The position numbers and the translations under genes are program-made. A DNA stretch of 64,000 nt, taken from the NCBI RefSeq assembly GCF_002797855.1, contig NZ_PGFB01000001.1:248001-312000 (forward strand), in the 5' to 3' direction. Position 1 is the stretch's first letter; each line of letters begins with the position of its first letter. Shown here piece after piece: positions 45,071 through 54,594 of the stretch. The stretch comes from Compostimonas suwonensis. Lineage in GTDB: Bacteria; Actinomycetota; Actinomycetes; Actinomycetales; Microbacteriaceae. A model generated the notes under the pieces. The model was not told where the DNA came from, made no database searches, and saw nothing but the letters and a program-made list of their open reading frames with translations.

Positions 45071-46081
45071 ATGACCCGTGCCATCGTGATCGAGAGAAGA
45101 TCCGAGCGAGCGGATGCCGCGACATCCGTCGAGCCCATCGCGAAGCTGCTCGACGTCGACGACGAGTTCCTGGGCGCCGGCCCCGTGCGGGTCGCCGTCG
45201 AGTTCTCGAGCGTCAACTACAAAGACGCCCTCGCGATCATGGGCCGCCCCGGGGTCGCCCGCACCTGGCCGCTCATCGCGGGGATCGACCTCGTCGGCAC
45301 GGTCGAGTCCTCGTCCGACGAGCGCTGGACGCCCGGTGACCGGGTCGTGCTCAACGGAGCGGGCCTCGGGGAGTCCCGACACGGCGGGCTCGCCGAGCGG
45401 GCTCACGTCGACGGCGGCTCCCTCGTCGCGATCCCGGGCGAGCTGAGCTCCGAACGGGCGGCCGCGATCGGCACGGCCGGTTTCACGGCCATGCTCTCGG
45501 TGCTCGCCCTCGAGCGCCAGGGCGTGCTGCCGGGCAGCGGCGAGGTGCTCGTGACGGGCGCGGCGGGCGGGGTGGGCTCGGTCGCGATCGCGCTCCTGGC
45601 GAAACTGGGTTACACGGTTACCGCATCGACCGGCCGCGTCGAGCAGCAGTCCGGCTATCTGCTCGGCCTCGGAGCCGCCCACATTCTCGACCGCCACGAG
45701 CTGAGCGAGCCCGGCAAGCCCCTGCAGAGCCAGCGCTGGGCGGGCGCGATCGACGCCGTCGGCAGCCACACCCTCGCGAACGTGCTCGCACAGACGAACT
45801 ACGGCGGCACGGTCACCGCCTGCGGGCTCGCGCAGGGCGCCGACCTCCCCGCGAGCATGGCGCCGTTCATCCTGCGCGGGGTGACGCTCGCCGGTGTCAA
45901 CTCCGTCGAGGCGTCGCTCGAGCTGCGGCAGCGGGCCTGGAGCCGGCTCGCCGACGACCTCGACCCGGCCCTGCTCGACGGCATGACGAGCGTCATCCCC
46001 CTCGAGGGCGTCTTCGACCGGGCGCGCGAGGTGCTCGACGGCTCCGTTCGCGGGCGCACGGTCGTCTCGCTGCGCGCCTGA
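45071..46081 (+). CDS. acuI: MDR-family acryloyl-CoA reductase / quinone oxidoreductase-like
   Basis: 336 residues of the medium-chain reductase family without zinc ligands. The GroES-like part has VEFSSVNYKDALAIMGRPG, characteristic of the YhdH/AcuI branch; the cofactor motif is GEVLVTGAAGGVGSVAIALL near 150. AcuI reduces acryloyl-CoA with NADPH; a quinone reductase is the alternative. A TAGGGT box (45059-45064) lies 6 nt before ATG 45071. No partner genes are adjacent. Confidence 0.85.
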   Translation: MTRAIVIERRSERADAATSVEPIAKLLDVDDEFLGAGPVRVAVEFSSVNYKDALAIMGRPGVARTWPLIAGIDLVGTVESSSDERWTPGDRVVLNGAGLGESRHGGLAERAHVDGGSLVAIPGELSSERAAAIGTAGFTAMLSVLALERQGVLPGSGEVLVTGAAGGVGSVAIALLAKLGYTVTASTGRVEQQSGYLLGLGAAHILDRHELSEPGKPLQSQRWAGAIDAVGSHTLANVLAQTNYGGTVTACGLAQGADLPASMAPFILRGVTLAGVNSVEASLELRQRAWSRLADDLDPALLDGMTSVIPLEGVFDRAREVLDGSVRGRTVVSLRA

Positions 46082-46185
46082 GAAGAGGCACCGGCGGAGG
46101 ATCCCGCCCATCGACACGGAGGCGCCGGCATCCGAGTCGCGCGCGTTTGCACCGATTCGGGCGGCTGCGGCAATAGGCTGACCGC

Positions 46186-46575
46186 ATGATCATCCTCGCG
46201 ACCGTCGTGGTCACACTCGCAGCCGTCATCCACGTGGCCATCTTCGCCATGGAGAGCATCTCGTGGGCGAAGCCGTCGGTCTGGAAGCGCTTCGGCGTGA
46301 AGAGCCAGGCGCAGGCCGACACCGTGCGCCCCATGGCCTACAACCAGGGCTTCTACAACCTCTTCCTCGCCATCGGGGCCTTCATCGGCGTCATCCTCGT
46401 GGGCGCCGGCGCGCACGAGGCGGGCGGCGCGCTCGTGATCTTCACGGTCGGCAGCATGCTCGCGGCATCCATCGTGCTCATCACGAGCGGCAGGGGCTAC
46501 ATCCGGGCCGCGCTCATCCAGGGCACCGTGCCGCTCATCGCCCTCGTGCTGTTCATCATCAGCCTCGTCTCGTAA
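46186..46575 (+). CDS. DUF1304 membrane protein
   Basis: 129 residues with four membrane helices. VIHVAIFAMESISWAKPSVW and NQGFYNLFLAIGAFIGVIL are signatures of the DUF1304 family, a compact membrane protein of unknown role. ATG 46186 follows TAGGCT by 6 nt. A strong hairpin at 46651 lies downstream. Confidence 0.85.
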   Translation: MIILATVVVTLAAVIHVAIFAMESISWAKPSVWKRFGVKSQAQADTVRPMAYNQGFYNLFLAIGAFIGVILVGAGAHEAGGALVIFTVGSMLAASIVLITSGRGYIRAALIQGTVPLIALVLFIISLVS

Positions 46576-46650
46576 CGAGGCGTGACGGCGCGACGCCTCA
46601 GCGCGCGACGTCGCGCGAGACCCCGCGACGGGCCCGCCGGGCGAGACATC

Positions 46651-46682
46651 GTGCGGGGCCCCACCAGAGCGGGGCCCCGCAC
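46651..46682. terminator. 12-bp stem hairpin between convergent genes
   Basis: GTGCGGGGCCCC and its exact complement around an 8-nt loop, between DUF1304 (+) and the DUF4190 gene (-). A bidirectional terminator is likely. Confidence 0.8.
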
Positions 46683-46725
46683 GAGCATCAGGCGAGCGGA
46701 TGCCGCGGCTGCGGCATCCGGGTCC

Positions 46726-47094
46726 CTACATGTTGCAGGTGATCATCACTCCGTTGACGAGGTGCTCGCCGTTGCCGAGCTCGGCGCACTGCGAGAGCAC
46801 CGCGCCCGCGGCGACGGCCACGACGATGATCACGATGATCGTGACGATCAGCGCGAGCGACGAGATGATGATGCCGGCGAGGGCGAAGCCGTTCGACTGG
46901 CCCGCCTTGCGCGACTGCACCATCGCGATGATGCTCAAGACGAGCCCGACGATCGAGACGAAGAACGAGAGGATGAACCCCACGATGCCGAGCGTCTTGC
47001 CCGGGTTCTGCGGTGCCGCCGGCGCATAGTTGGGCGGTGGCACGGGTGCCCCCGCGGGTGGAACCTGACCTGGTGTGCCGTTGTAGTCACTCAT
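46726..47094 (-). CDS. DUF4190-like membrane protein
   Basis: 122 residues. A Pro-rich N-terminus (APVPPPNYAPAAPQNPGK) precedes two hydrophobic segments (IVGFILSFFVSIVGLVLSII and LAGIIISSLALIVTIIVIIV), the pattern of DUF4190. A short C-terminal extracytoplasmic tail has two Cys (QCAELGN, ITCNM) which could pair. ATG 47094 has a TAAGGT box 6 nt upstream. Confidence 0.8.
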   Translation of the reverse strand: MSDYNGTPGQVPPAGAPVPPPNYAPAAPQNPGKTLGIVGFILSFFVSIVGLVLSIIAMVQSRKAGQSNGFALAGIIISSLALIVTIIVIIVVAVAAGAVLSQCAELGNGEHLVNGVMITCNM

Positions 47095-47127
47095 GGCACA
47101 ACCTTAGCGTTAGCTGAAAGCGTGGGG

Positions 47128-47502
47128 CTAGAGGTTGACGCGAGTGGCGTCGGGTCCGTCCATCTTCAGCGAGGTCGCGAGCTGGCTCGCGTGCGAGGTC
47201 GTGACGATGAGGCGGTCGAACGCCTCGCCCTCGAGATCGATGACGACACCCTGGCGCTTGCCCTTGATCACGAGGAAGTCCTTGCCGCCGTGGAATTTCC
47301 AGGTGCCGACCGCGAGCGTGAGCGGGATGGCGGCGCCGGGCGCGCGGATGCCGCGAATCCAGATCCACGGATCATCGGTGATGGTGACCGAGCGGATCGA
47401 GTCGCGGCGCACCACGACGTCTTCGCGGCGCAGCGCCAGCGTCTTCTCCGCACGGGTCAGCTGGATCTCGAGCCTGTCCGGGTGAACGCGTAGGGAAGCC
47501 AT
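47128..47502 (-). CDS. PH-like fold small protein
   Basis: 124 residues, no membrane segment. Strand-rich with REDVVVRRDSIRSVTITDDP and DFLVIKGKRQGVVIDLEGE, similar to bacterial PH-like domains, but I am not certain of the family. ATG 47502 follows TAGTCG on the minus strand with a short gap. Located in tandem with DUF4190. Confidence 0.6.
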   Translation of the reverse strand: MASLRVHPDRLEIQLTRAEKTLALRREDVVVRRDSIRSVTITDDPWIWIRGIRAPGAAIPLTLAVGTWKFHGGKDFLVIKGKRQGVVIDLEGEAFDRLIVTTSHASQLATSLKMDGPDATRVNL

Positions 47503-47575
47503 ACGACTAGTCTGCCTGCCGCAACTGCGGAAACCGCCTGTGGCTACCTCACAATGCCGTAACGGCTCGTTGTCG

Positions 47576-49012
47576 CTACGGGCGAGCGGATGCCGCGGCC
47601 CGCGCCGCGGCGGGCGCGGCCTCCACGATCCGCCCGATCGCCGCATCGTCGTGGGCCGCCGTCACGAACCAGGCCTCGAAGACGGAGGGCGGCAGCGAGA
47701 CCCCGGCGTCGAGCATCGCGTGGAAGAACGGCGGGTAGCGGTAGGCCTCCTGGCGCTGCACCTCGGCGTAGTCGAGCGGAGCCGTGGCCGCGGCATCCTG
47801 CCCGAAGACGAAGCTGAAGAGGCTGCCCGCGCGCTGCACCCGGTGGGCGACGCCCTCTGCGTCGAGGGCGTCCGAGACCGCGGCCGAGACGGTCTCCGCC
47901 GCCTGGTCGAGTCGCGCGTAGACGGCGGCGTCGGCGGTGCGCAGGGTCGCGAGGCCCGCGGCGACGGCGACCGGATTGCCCGAGAGCGTGCCCGCCTGGT
48001 ACACGGGGCCGAGCGGTGCGAGCAGGTCCATGATCGCGGCGCGGCCGCCGATCGCGGCGACGGGCATCCCGCCGCCGATGACCTTGCCGAAGGTGAAGAG
48101 GTCGGGCGCGGGGTCGCTCGCCTCGAGCCCCCACCAGCCGGCCGGGCCGACGCGGAAGCCCGTGAGCACCTCGTCGAGGATCAGCAGCGCGCCGTGCTCG
48201 TGGGCGATGCGCGCGAGCTCGGCGTTGAAACCGGGCAGCGGGGCGAGCACACCCATGTTCGCGGCGGCCGCCTCGGCGATGACCGCGGCGATGTTCCCGC
48301 CGTGCTCGGCGAAGGCCGCGCGCACCGCGTCGAGGTCGTTGTAGGGCAGCACGAGGGTCTGCGCGGCGGTCGCGACGGTCACGCCCGACGACGCGGGCAT
48401 CGCGAGCGTCGCGAGCCCCGAGCCGGCCTCGGCCAGGAGCCCGTCGGAGTGGCCGTGGTAGTGGCCGGCGAACTTCACGATGAGCTCACGGCCGGTGGCC
48501 CCGCGCGCCAGGCGGATCGCCGTCATGGTCGCCTCCGTGCCCGTCGAGACGAGACGCAGGCGTTCGACCGGGCTCCGGCCGCCCGCCGTCACGCGCGCCG
48601 TCACGAGCTCGGCGAGCTCGGTCTCGGCCGGGGTGGACGCGCCGAACGAGAGACCGCGTGCCGCGGCATCCTGCACCGCCTGCACGACCTGGGGGTGGGC
48701 GTGACCGAGGATGGCCGGGCCCCAGGAGGCGACGAGGTCGACGTACTCGACGCCGTCCGCGTCCGTCACATACGGCCCGCGGGCGGAGACGAGGAAGCGC
48801 GGGGTGCCGCCTACAGAGCGGAAGGCCCGCACGGGAGAGTTGACCCCGCCCGGGATGACCCGGCGGGCGCGGTCGAAGAGATCGTCGCTGGCGTGCCCTG
48901 CGTCGCCGGCGCGCCCTGCGTGGCCGGTATGACCTGCACGGCCTGCGTGACCGCCGCCCGGGCCCGCGCTCTGAGCAGCGGATGCCGCGCCCGTCGTCTG
49001 CGGATCGCTCAT
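47576..49012 (-). CDS. hemL: Glutamate-1-semialdehyde 2,1-aminomutase
   Basis: 478-residue PLP enzyme that turns glutamate semialdehyde into 5-aminolevulinate. After a low-complexity N-terminus of about 40 residues ([15 protein letters not shown]), family motifs follow: [49 protein letters not shown] and the PLP-lysine motif [17 protein letters not shown] 49012 overlaps the hemB stop. The glycine/alanine/histidine-rich extension is unusual for HemL and is probably disordered. It is the last gene of the hem cluster. Confidence 0.95.
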   Translation of the reverse strand: MSDPQTTGAASAAQSAGPGGGHAGRAGHTGHAGRAGDAGHASDDLFDRARRVIPGGVNSPVRAFRSVGGTPRFLVSARGPYVTDADGVEYVDLVASWGPAILGHAHPQVVQAVQDAAARGLSFGASTPAETELAELVTARVTAGGRSPVERLRLVSTGTEATMTAIRLARGATGRELIVKFAGHYHGHSDGLLAEAGSGLATLAMPASSGVTVATAAQTLVLPYNDLDAVRAAFAEHGGNIAAVIAEAAAANMGVLAPLPGFNAELARIAHEHGALLILDEVLTGFRVGPAGWWGLEASDPAPDLFTFGKVIGGGMPVAAIGGRAAIMDLLAPLGPVYQAGTLSGNPVAVAAGLATLRTADAAVYARLDQAAETVSAAVSDALDAEGVAHRVQRAGSLFSFVFGQDAAATAPLDYAEVQRQEAYRYPPFFHAMLDAGVSLPPSVFEAWFVTAAHDDAAIGRIVEAAPAAARAAASARP

Positions 49013-49992
49013 CGTGCGCCCCACCACCCGGCCAGCTCGACGGCCCAGTAGCTCAGGATCGCGTCGGCCCCCGCGCGGCGGATGCTCAGCACCGACTCCT
49101 CCACGGCCCGGCGCCGGTCGATCCAGCCGTGCGCGGCGGCGGCCTCGATCATGGCGTACTCGCCCGAGACCTGGTACGCCCAGACCGGCACCTCGCTCAC
49201 CTCGGCGACCTTCGCGAGCACATCGAGGTAGCTCATGGCCGGCTTGACCATCACGACGTCGGCGCCCTCGGCGATGTCGAGAAGCGCCTCGCGCACGCCC
49301 TCCCGCGCGTTGCCGGGGTCGAGCTGGTAGCTGCGGCGGTCGCCCTCGAGCTGCGACTCGACGGCCTCGCGGAACGGGCCGTAGAAGCTCGAGGCGTACT
49401 TCGCCGAGTAGGCGAGGATGCTCGTGTCGAGGAAGCCGTGGCCGTCGAGCGCCTCGCGCACGGCGGCGACCTGGCCGTCCATCATGCCGCTGAGGCCGAG
49501 CATGTGCGCGCCGGCCGCGGCCTGGGCGATCGCCATCTCCTGGTAGCGCACGAGGGTCGCGTCGTTGTCGACCCGGCCGAGCGGGTCGAGCACACCGCAG
49601 TGGCCGTGGTCGGTGAACTCGTCGAGGCACAGGTCGGTCTGCACGACGAGCGCGTCGCCGACCTCCTCGGCCACGGCGGTGGTCGCGACGTTGAGGATGC
49701 CGTTCGGGTCGCTCGCCGCCGAGCCGATCGCATCCCGTGTCTCCGGGATGCCGAAGAGCATGATGCCGCCCACGCCGGCCTCCGCCGCCCCGGCCGCCGC
49801 GCGCTTGAGGCTGTCGATCGAGTGGTGCACGACGCCGGGCATCGAGAGGATGGGCGTCGGGGCGAGGTTGCCTTCGCGCACGAACGCCGGCAGCACGAGC
49901 TGCGAGGCGCTCACGTGCGACTCGGCGGTCAGGCGGCGCATGGCGGCGTTCGTTCGAAGACGACGCGGGCGGATGGCGGGGCCGGAAGTCAT
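49009..49992 (-). CDS. hemB: Porphobilinogen synthase (ALA dehydratase)
   Basis: 327 residues. It condenses two ALA to porphobilinogen. Both active-site lysines are visible by context: [15 protein letters not shown] and [29 protein letters not shown] gives the Cys/His metal region; it has fewer cysteines than classical zinc enzymes, so Mg dependence is possible. ATG 49992 with GGAGG 3 nt upstream is chosen over a longer frame. A family-1 element lies upstream (50107-50192). Confidence 0.95.
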   Translation of the reverse strand: MTSGPAIRPRRLRTNAAMRRLTAESHVSASQLVLPAFVREGNLAPTPILSMPGVVHHSIDSLKRAAAGAAEAGVGGIMLFGIPETRDAIGSAASDPNGILNVATTAVAEEVGDALVVQTDLCLDEFTDHGHCGVLDPLGRVDNDATLVRYQEMAIAQAAAGAHMLGLSGMMDGQVAAVREALDGHGFLDTSILAYSAKYASSFYGPFREAVESQLEGDRRSYQLDPGNAREGVREALLDIAEGADVVMVKPAMSYLDVLAKVAEVSEVPVWAYQVSGEYAMIEAAAAHGWIDRRRAVEESVLSIRRAGADAILSYWAVELAGWWGAR

Positions 49993-50050
49993 GGCCTCCA
50001 GCCTACGCTCGCGCCGGCGCCGCGCCATCCGCTCGCCTGCCGTGCCCCGT

Positions 50051-50215
50051 CCTCCTCACTGCCCTCCTCAAACTGCCTTACTCAGACTGCCTTACTCAAA
50101 CTGCCCTACTCAAAACGACGGAGATTCGGGCAAAAACGCACGTTTTCCGGCCGAAAAGGGCATCTGAGCCCACAATCTCCGTCGTTTTGAGTAGGGCAGT
50201 TTGAGGAAGGCAGTG
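50051..50215. repeat. Family-1 palindromic element with nested, iterated flanks
   Basis: The core (50107-50192) has exact family-1 arms and extends outward: CTGCCCTACTC on the left matches GAGTAGGGCAG on the right. Further left, units like ACTGCCTTACTCA repeat three times (50059-50106), and a partial counterpart appears on the right (GTTTGAGGAAGGCAG), giving a long nested palindrome. Located between 50240-50641 and hemB. Confidence 0.9.
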
Positions 50216-50239
50216 AGGACGAGGGGCGAGAGGAGCGGC

Positions 50240-50641
50240 TCAGCGGCGGAAGAAGGCGTTCGCGCGAGCCGTGTACAGCAGGATGATGATCAGCAGCGCC
50301 AGGAGGCCGGTCACGAGCGACGACACGAACTGACCGGGGGCGAAGAGGATGCCGAGCACGGCGCCGGCGAGCGCGAGCGCCTGCACGATCGTCACGAGCA
50401 CCCGGGCGACCTGGCTGCCGCCCAGCAGACCGCGGGCGACGAGCACGATGACGAGGCCGAGCACGATGCTGACGATACCGGCCGTGATGACCCCGGTCGT
50501 GCCGCCGAACTGCGCGAGGAGCTCGACGTTCGACTGCTGGAAGAGCATCACGACGCCGATGACGATGTTGAGGGCCCCGGAGATCCAGGTCAGTACGGCG
50601 ACGAGGGTGACCCCGCCGGGGCGGGCGGCTGCAGCGTTCAC
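50240..50641 (-). CDS. Small membrane protein within the hem cluster
   Basis: 133 residues with four hydrophobic segments: VTLVAVLTWISGALNIVIGV, VITAGIVSIVLGLVIVLVAR, ARVLVTIVQALALAGAVLGI and VSSLVTGLLALLIIILLYTA. No family is recognised with confidence. GTG 50641 has an AGGAG site overlapping the hemD stop, so it may be translated with hemD. No link with heme synthesis is known to me. Confidence 0.75.
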   Translation of the reverse strand: MNAAAARPGGVTLVAVLTWISGALNIVIGVVMLFQQSNVELLAQFGGTTGVITAGIVSIVLGLVIVLVARGLLGGSQVARVLVTIVQALALAGAVLGILFAPGQFVSSLVTGLLALLIIILLYTARANAFFRR

Positions 50642-50645
50642 GGAA

Positions 50646-51443
50646 CTACTCCTCGCTCGACGCGCGACCACCGTTGATCGCGACCAGGACGACCGACTCG
50701 ATGAGGGCATCGGCCGAACGTTCCGCTGCGATCGTATCGACGCGCAGGCCCGCGGCACGCGCATCCTTCGCCGTCTGCGGCCCGATGCACGCGACGAGCG
50801 TCGTCTCCGGCACGGGGCCGAGCTGCAGCTGCACCTGCTGCGCCACGCTTCCCGAGGTCACGAGGATCGCGTGCACCCTGCCCTCGGCCACGTCGGAGAC
50901 GACGCGCTCATCGACGGCGACGCCGACCGTGCGGTAGGCGACGACCGAGTGCACGTCGTGCCCGATCCGGCGCAGGCCCTCGGTGAGGAGGGGCTTGGCG
51001 ATCTCCGAACGGAGGGTGAGGACCCGCAGCGGGATGACGCCCTTCGTCGCGTCGGTCCACTCCTCGAGCAGACCGCGGGCCGAGTTCTCCTCGGAGGGCA
51101 CGAGGTCGACGGGGTAGCCGGCCGCCGCGAGGGCCGCGGCCGTGGTCTCGCCGACGGCGGCGACGCGGGTGGTGGGCGGGATGACGGCGTTCTGAGACGA
51201 GAGCACGTCGACGGTCGTCGCGCTCGTGAGCGTGACCCAGTCGAAGGCGCCGGCCGCGAGCTGGGTGAGGGCGGCGTCGAGGGCGGGCGCGTCATCCGTG
51301 GGGGCGAAGTTGATCATGGGGGCGACGATCGGCGATGCGCCTTTCGCGCGCAGAGCCGCGGCCACCCTGTCGCCCCAGGGCCCGCCGCGTGGCACGAGCA
51401 CCTTCCAGCCGGTCAGGGGCTTCGACTCGGATGCAACGGTCAC
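50646..51443 (-). CDS. hemD: Uroporphyrinogen-III synthase
   Basis: 265 residues, a family of low conservation. Evidence is mainly context plus WKVLVPRGGPWGDRVAAALR at the N-terminus, FDWVTLTSATTVDVL and HAILVTSGSVAQQVQLQLGP, with CIGPQTAKDARAAGLRV near the C-terminus, which matches HemD. It closes hydroxymethylbilane to uroporphyrinogen III. It overlaps hemC by 4 bp (ATGA). Confidence 0.92.
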   Translation of the reverse strand: MTVASESKPLTGWKVLVPRGGPWGDRVAAALRAKGASPIVAPMINFAPTDDAPALDAALTQLAAGAFDWVTLTSATTVDVLSSQNAVIPPTTRVAAVGETTAAALAAAGYPVDLVPSEENSARGLLEEWTDATKGVIPLRVLTLRSEIAKPLLTEGLRRIGHDVHSVVAYRTVGVAVDERVVSDVAEGRVHAILVTSGSVAQQVQLQLGPVPETTLVACIGPQTAKDARAAGLRVDTIAAERSADALIESVVLVAINGGRASSEE

Positions 51444-52393
51444 GTCGTCCCTCCCAATGGTGCGAGTCCGGCGGCCCCCGCGGCCAGCAGCTCCGCGACG
51501 ACACGACGGGACGTGTCACCGGCGGCCTCCGCCAGATGAGCAATCGACTTCGATTCGAGATGAGCTGCATGAGAGCTCGTGAGCGACTCCGTGCCATCGG
51601 GCCGGAACACCGTCGCTGTGAGAAAGAATAGTTCGTCTTCGACGAGCGCGCTTGCCGCAACGGGCGCCGCACAGCCGGCTTCCAGCCCCGCGAGCACCAG
51701 CCGCTCGGCCGTGGCCGTGGCGTGGGATGTCGCGTGGTCGACGGCCTGCAGAGCGCGGGTGACGAGACCGGGGGTTCCGCTGCTGCGCACCTCGAGGGCG
51801 AGCGCGCCCTGCCCCGGCGCCGTCGGCCAGTCGCCGATGGGGAAGAACTCGGTGACGGCATCCTCCAGGCCGAGGCGGCTGAGGCCGGCGGCCGCGAGCA
51901 CCACGGCGTCGAGTGCGCCCTCCGCGACCATCCGCAGGCGCGTGTCGACGTTGCCGCGCACCTCGCGCACCGACAGGTCGGGGCGGCGGGCCAGCAGCTG
52001 CGCGACCCGGCGCGGCGACCCCGTGCCCACCGTCGCCCCCTCCGGCAGGGTGTCGAGGGTCAGGCCGTCGCGCGCGCAGAGTGCGTCGCGCGCGTCCGCC
52101 CGCTTCGGGATCGCGGCCACGGTGAGCCCCTCGTAGGGCGCCGTCGGCAGGTCTTTGAGGGAGTGCACAACGAGGTCGCAGCGGCCGTCGCGCAACGCCT
52201 CGCGCAGGGCGCCCGCGAAGACGCCGGTTCCGCCGAGGCTCGCGAGCGACTCCGTCGAGGTGTCGCCGTGGGTCGTGATCGTGACGAGCTCGACGGGAAC
52301 ACGCGCGGACGCGGCCAGACGATCCGCGATCGCCTGGGTCTGGGCCACGGCGAGGGCGCTGCCCCGCGTGCCGATCCGCAGCGTGTCAGTCAT
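51440..52393 (-). CDS. hemC: Hydroxymethylbilane synthase
   Basis: 317 residues. It polymerises four porphobilinogens on a dipyrromethane cofactor. Visible: RIGTRGSALAVAQTQAIAD, HSLKDLPTAP, GTGSPRRVAQL, RGNVDTRL and the cofactor Cys241 in LEAGCAAPVAA. ATG 52393 has AAAGG upstream. Overlaps hemD by ATGA. Confidence 0.96.
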   Translation of the reverse strand: MTDTLRIGTRGSALAVAQTQAIADRLAASARVPVELVTITTHGDTSTESLASLGGTGVFAGALREALRDGRCDLVVHSLKDLPTAPYEGLTVAAIPKRADARDALCARDGLTLDTLPEGATVGTGSPRRVAQLLARRPDLSVREVRGNVDTRLRMVAEGALDAVVLAAAGLSRLGLEDAVTEFFPIGDWPTAPGQGALALEVRSSGTPGLVTRALQAVDHATSHATATAERLVLAGLEAGCAAPVAASALVEDELFFLTATVFRPDGTESLTSSHAAHLESKSIAHLAEAAGDTSRRVVAELLAAGAAGLAPLGGTT

Positions 52394-52415
52394 ACGAGCC
52401 TTTCCGTCACTCCGG

Positions 52416-53615
52416 TCACGGCGCGATCCCCGCGAGTGCGGGCTTGAAGCCGAGACGCACGTTCTCACAGCAGCCCGGGCGGCACACGTCGTACCAGGGC
52501 CCGAGGGAGGTCACCGCCGGGCGCTCGTCGACGGGAACGCCGTCGCGACGCTCCAGCACGAGGTCGACGAGCCCCGCGACATAGGCCTTGTGCACCCCGG
52601 GGGTCGGAACGCGGATGGCGAGGATGTCGTTCTCCCCGGCCGTCTCCATCGCCTCGTTGTCGAGATCCCACTTCACCTCCATGTGGTCGCTCACGAAGCC
52701 GAGGGGAACGATCACGACCGCGCGGACGCCGCGCGACGGCAGCTCGCCGATCACGTCGTTGATGTCGGGCTCCAGCCACGGCATGCTGGGCGGCCCGCTG
52801 CGGGACTGGTAGACGAGCTCCCACGGGATGCCGCCGGTCTCCTTCGGCACGGCGCCGCCGAGCTCCTGGGATGCCTCGTGCATGACCACCTCGGCGACCG
52901 CGAGGTGCTGGGCGGCGTAGGCCCCGCCCTCGCCGAAGCCGCGTTCGGCCGGGCCCGACTTCGCGGCATCCGTCGACGGGATGGAGTGCGTCGTGAAGAG
53001 CACCTGCACCTCGGTCGTGAGGTCGATGCCGGGCAGCTGCGACTGCACCTCGACGAGCCCGTCGCGCACGCCCTCGATGAAGGGCTGCACGAAGCCGGGG
53101 TGATCGAAGAACTGGCGCACCTTGTCGATCGCGATCTCGCCCTCGAGACCGGTCTCCTCGAGCGCGATCGCGAAGTCCTCGCGGTACTGGCGGCAGCTCG
53201 AGTACGAGGAGTACGCGCTCGTGGCGATCGCGATGAGCTTCGTGTAGCCCGCCTCGTGGGCCTCGGTGAGCGCGTCGCGCAGGTACGGATCCCAGTTGCG
53301 GTTGCCCCACAGCACGGGCAGGTCGATGCCGCGGGCGGCGATCTCGGCCTCGAGCGCGGCCTTGAGCTCGCGGTTCTGGTCGTTGATGGGGCTCACGCCG
53401 CCGAAGGCCCGGTAGTGGTGGGCGACCTCCTCGAGACGCTCCTCGGGGATGCCGCGTCCGCGCGTGACGTTGCGCAGGAACGGGATGACGTCGTCCTGCC
53501 CCTCCGGGCCGCCGAAGCTCGCGAGCAGGATCGCGTCGTAGGCGACCGGCTCGGTGACGAAGGGGGCGCCGGATGCCGCGGCATCCGTTGCTCCGGGCAC
53601 GATCCGCGCGCTCAC
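52416..53615 (-). CDS. hemH: Coproporphyrin III ferrochelatase
   Basis: 399 residues. It inserts iron into coproporphyrin III in this Gram-positive-type pathway (also called CpfC). Motifs: YDAILLASFGGPEGQDDVIP, SAYSSYSSCRQYREDF, LFTTHSIPSTDAA and the C-terminal cysteines CRPGCCENVR, as in actinobacterial enzymes carrying a 2Fe-2S cluster. It overlaps hemQ by 4 bp. The N-terminal extension of about 25 residues is poorly conserved. Confidence 0.95.
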   Translation of the reverse strand: MSARIVPGATDAAASGAPFVTEPVAYDAILLASFGGPEGQDDVIPFLRNVTRGRGIPEERLEEVAHHYRAFGGVSPINDQNRELKAALEAEIAARGIDLPVLWGNRNWDPYLRDALTEAHEAGYTKLIAIATSAYSSYSSCRQYREDFAIALEETGLEGEIAIDKVRQFFDHPGFVQPFIEGVRDGLVEVQSQLPGIDLTTEVQVLFTTHSIPSTDAAKSGPAERGFGEGGAYAAQHLAVAEVVMHEASQELGGAVPKETGGIPWELVYQSRSGPPSMPWLEPDINDVIGELPSRGVRAVVIVPLGFVSDHMEVKWDLDNEAMETAGENDILAIRVPTPGVHKAYVAGLVDLVLERRDGVPVDERPAVTSLGPWYDVCRPGCCENVRLGFKPALAGIAP

Positions 53616-54358
53616 TGAAGCACCTCCGGCAGCTCGGCCGGTTCGATCCGTCTGCCCGTGAAGAACGGGACCTCCTCGCGCACGTGCCGGCGGGCCTCGG
53701 TCACCCGCAGCTCGCGCATGAGGTCGACGAGGTCGACGAGCTCATCGGATTCGAGCGGCAGGATCCACTCGTAGTCGCCGAGCGCGAACGAGGCGACGGT
53801 GTTCGCGATGACCGAGCGGAACGCTGCGCCCTTGCGGCCGTGGTCGGCGAGCATCGCGCTGCGCTCGGCCTCGGGCAGCAGGTACCACTCGTACGACCGC
53901 ACGAAGGGGTAGACCGTGAGCCAGGCGCGCGGTTCGACGCCACGCAGGAAGCCGGGCACGTGGCTCTTGTTGAACTCGGCGTCGCGGTGCACGCCCATCG
54001 CGTTCCAGGTCGGCAGCAGCCACTGCAGCAGCATGGTGCGGCGCAGCTGGCGCAGCGCGAACTGCAGGGTCTCGGCGACCGGGCCGTGCAGCCAGATCAT
54101 GAGGTCGGCGTCGGCCCGCAGGCCCGAGACGTCGTAGAAGCCGCGCACGGTCACGCCCTCGGCCTCGATCGACGCGACGGTCTCGGCGAGCTGGTCGACG
54201 ACCTGGGGAACCTCGCGATTGTCGAGCCGTAGCGGCCGAGCCGGGTCACGGCGCAGAACGGCCCACAGGGTGAAACCCGCGGGCTGTGGTGCTTCGGATG
54301 GGGTGTCGCTTGCGTTGGCCACTGCCTCACCGGCAGTCGGGTAAGTCATATCAACCAT
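53612..54358 (-). CDS. hemQ: Coproheme decarboxylase (chlorite-dismutase-like)
   Basis: 248 residues. It oxidatively decarboxylates coproheme to heme b, the last step of the coproporphyrin-dependent route. Family motifs: WAVLRRDPARPLRLDN-like start, GFYDVSGLRADADLMIWLHG, the region FVRSYEWYLLPEAERSAMLA (the catalytic Tyr is in this area) and DYEWILPLESDELVDLVDLM. Its presence identifies the coproporphyrin pathway. The first codon is ATG 54358; the start of the conserved part is about residue 28. Confidence 0.94.
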   Translation of the reverse strand: MVDMTYPTAGEAVANASDTPSEAPQPAGFTLWAVLRRDPARPLRLDNREVPQVVDQLAETVASIEAEGVTVRGFYDVSGLRADADLMIWLHGPVAETLQFALRQLRRTMLLQWLLPTWNAMGVHRDAEFNKSHVPGFLRGVEPRAWLTVYPFVRSYEWYLLPEAERSAMLADHGRKGAAFRSVIANTVASFALGDYEWILPLESDELVDLVDLMRELRVTEARRHVREEVPFFTGRRIEPAELPEVLQ

Positions 54359-54399
54359 GCTAGACCGCTATGCAAATCGAGCTGCCTGCGGCCCCATCC

Positions 54400-54448
54400 C
54401 CGCCTGCCCGCCCGCATACCTGCCTGCCTGCCCGCCCGCCCGCCCGCT
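54400..54448. repeat. CCTG/CCCG tetranucleotide tract
   Basis: A run of CCTG then CCCG tetranucleotides forms the pyrimidine-rich left flank of the palindrome at 54466. Likely variable in copy number. Confidence 0.8.
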
Positions 54449-54465
54449 CAAATCTCCTGCCCGGC

Positions 54466-54552
54466 TACTCAAAACGACGGACATTTCGGGCTCACGTGCT
54501 GTTTCCTGGCGAAAAACGCGTGTTTTCGCCTGAATCTCCGTCGTTTTGAGTA
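54466..54552. repeat. Family-1 palindromic element (87 bp)
   Basis: Arms TACTCAAAACGACGGACATT and AATCTCCGTCGTTTTGAGTA, with an inner second hairpin (CAGGCGAAAACACGCG-type pairing, 54509-54532). Flanked by pyrimidines left and purines right. It lies between the end of the DUF3618 gene and the start of hemQ. Confidence 0.93.
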
Positions 54553-54594
54553 CCGGGACGGGGAGGGAGAGGGAAGGGGAGGTGAGGGGCGACG

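Noticed and set aside
46132-46160. Possible extra family-2 element
   Set aside because: CCGAGTCG/CGATTCGG arms only 8 bp with mismatches and half the length; too weak.
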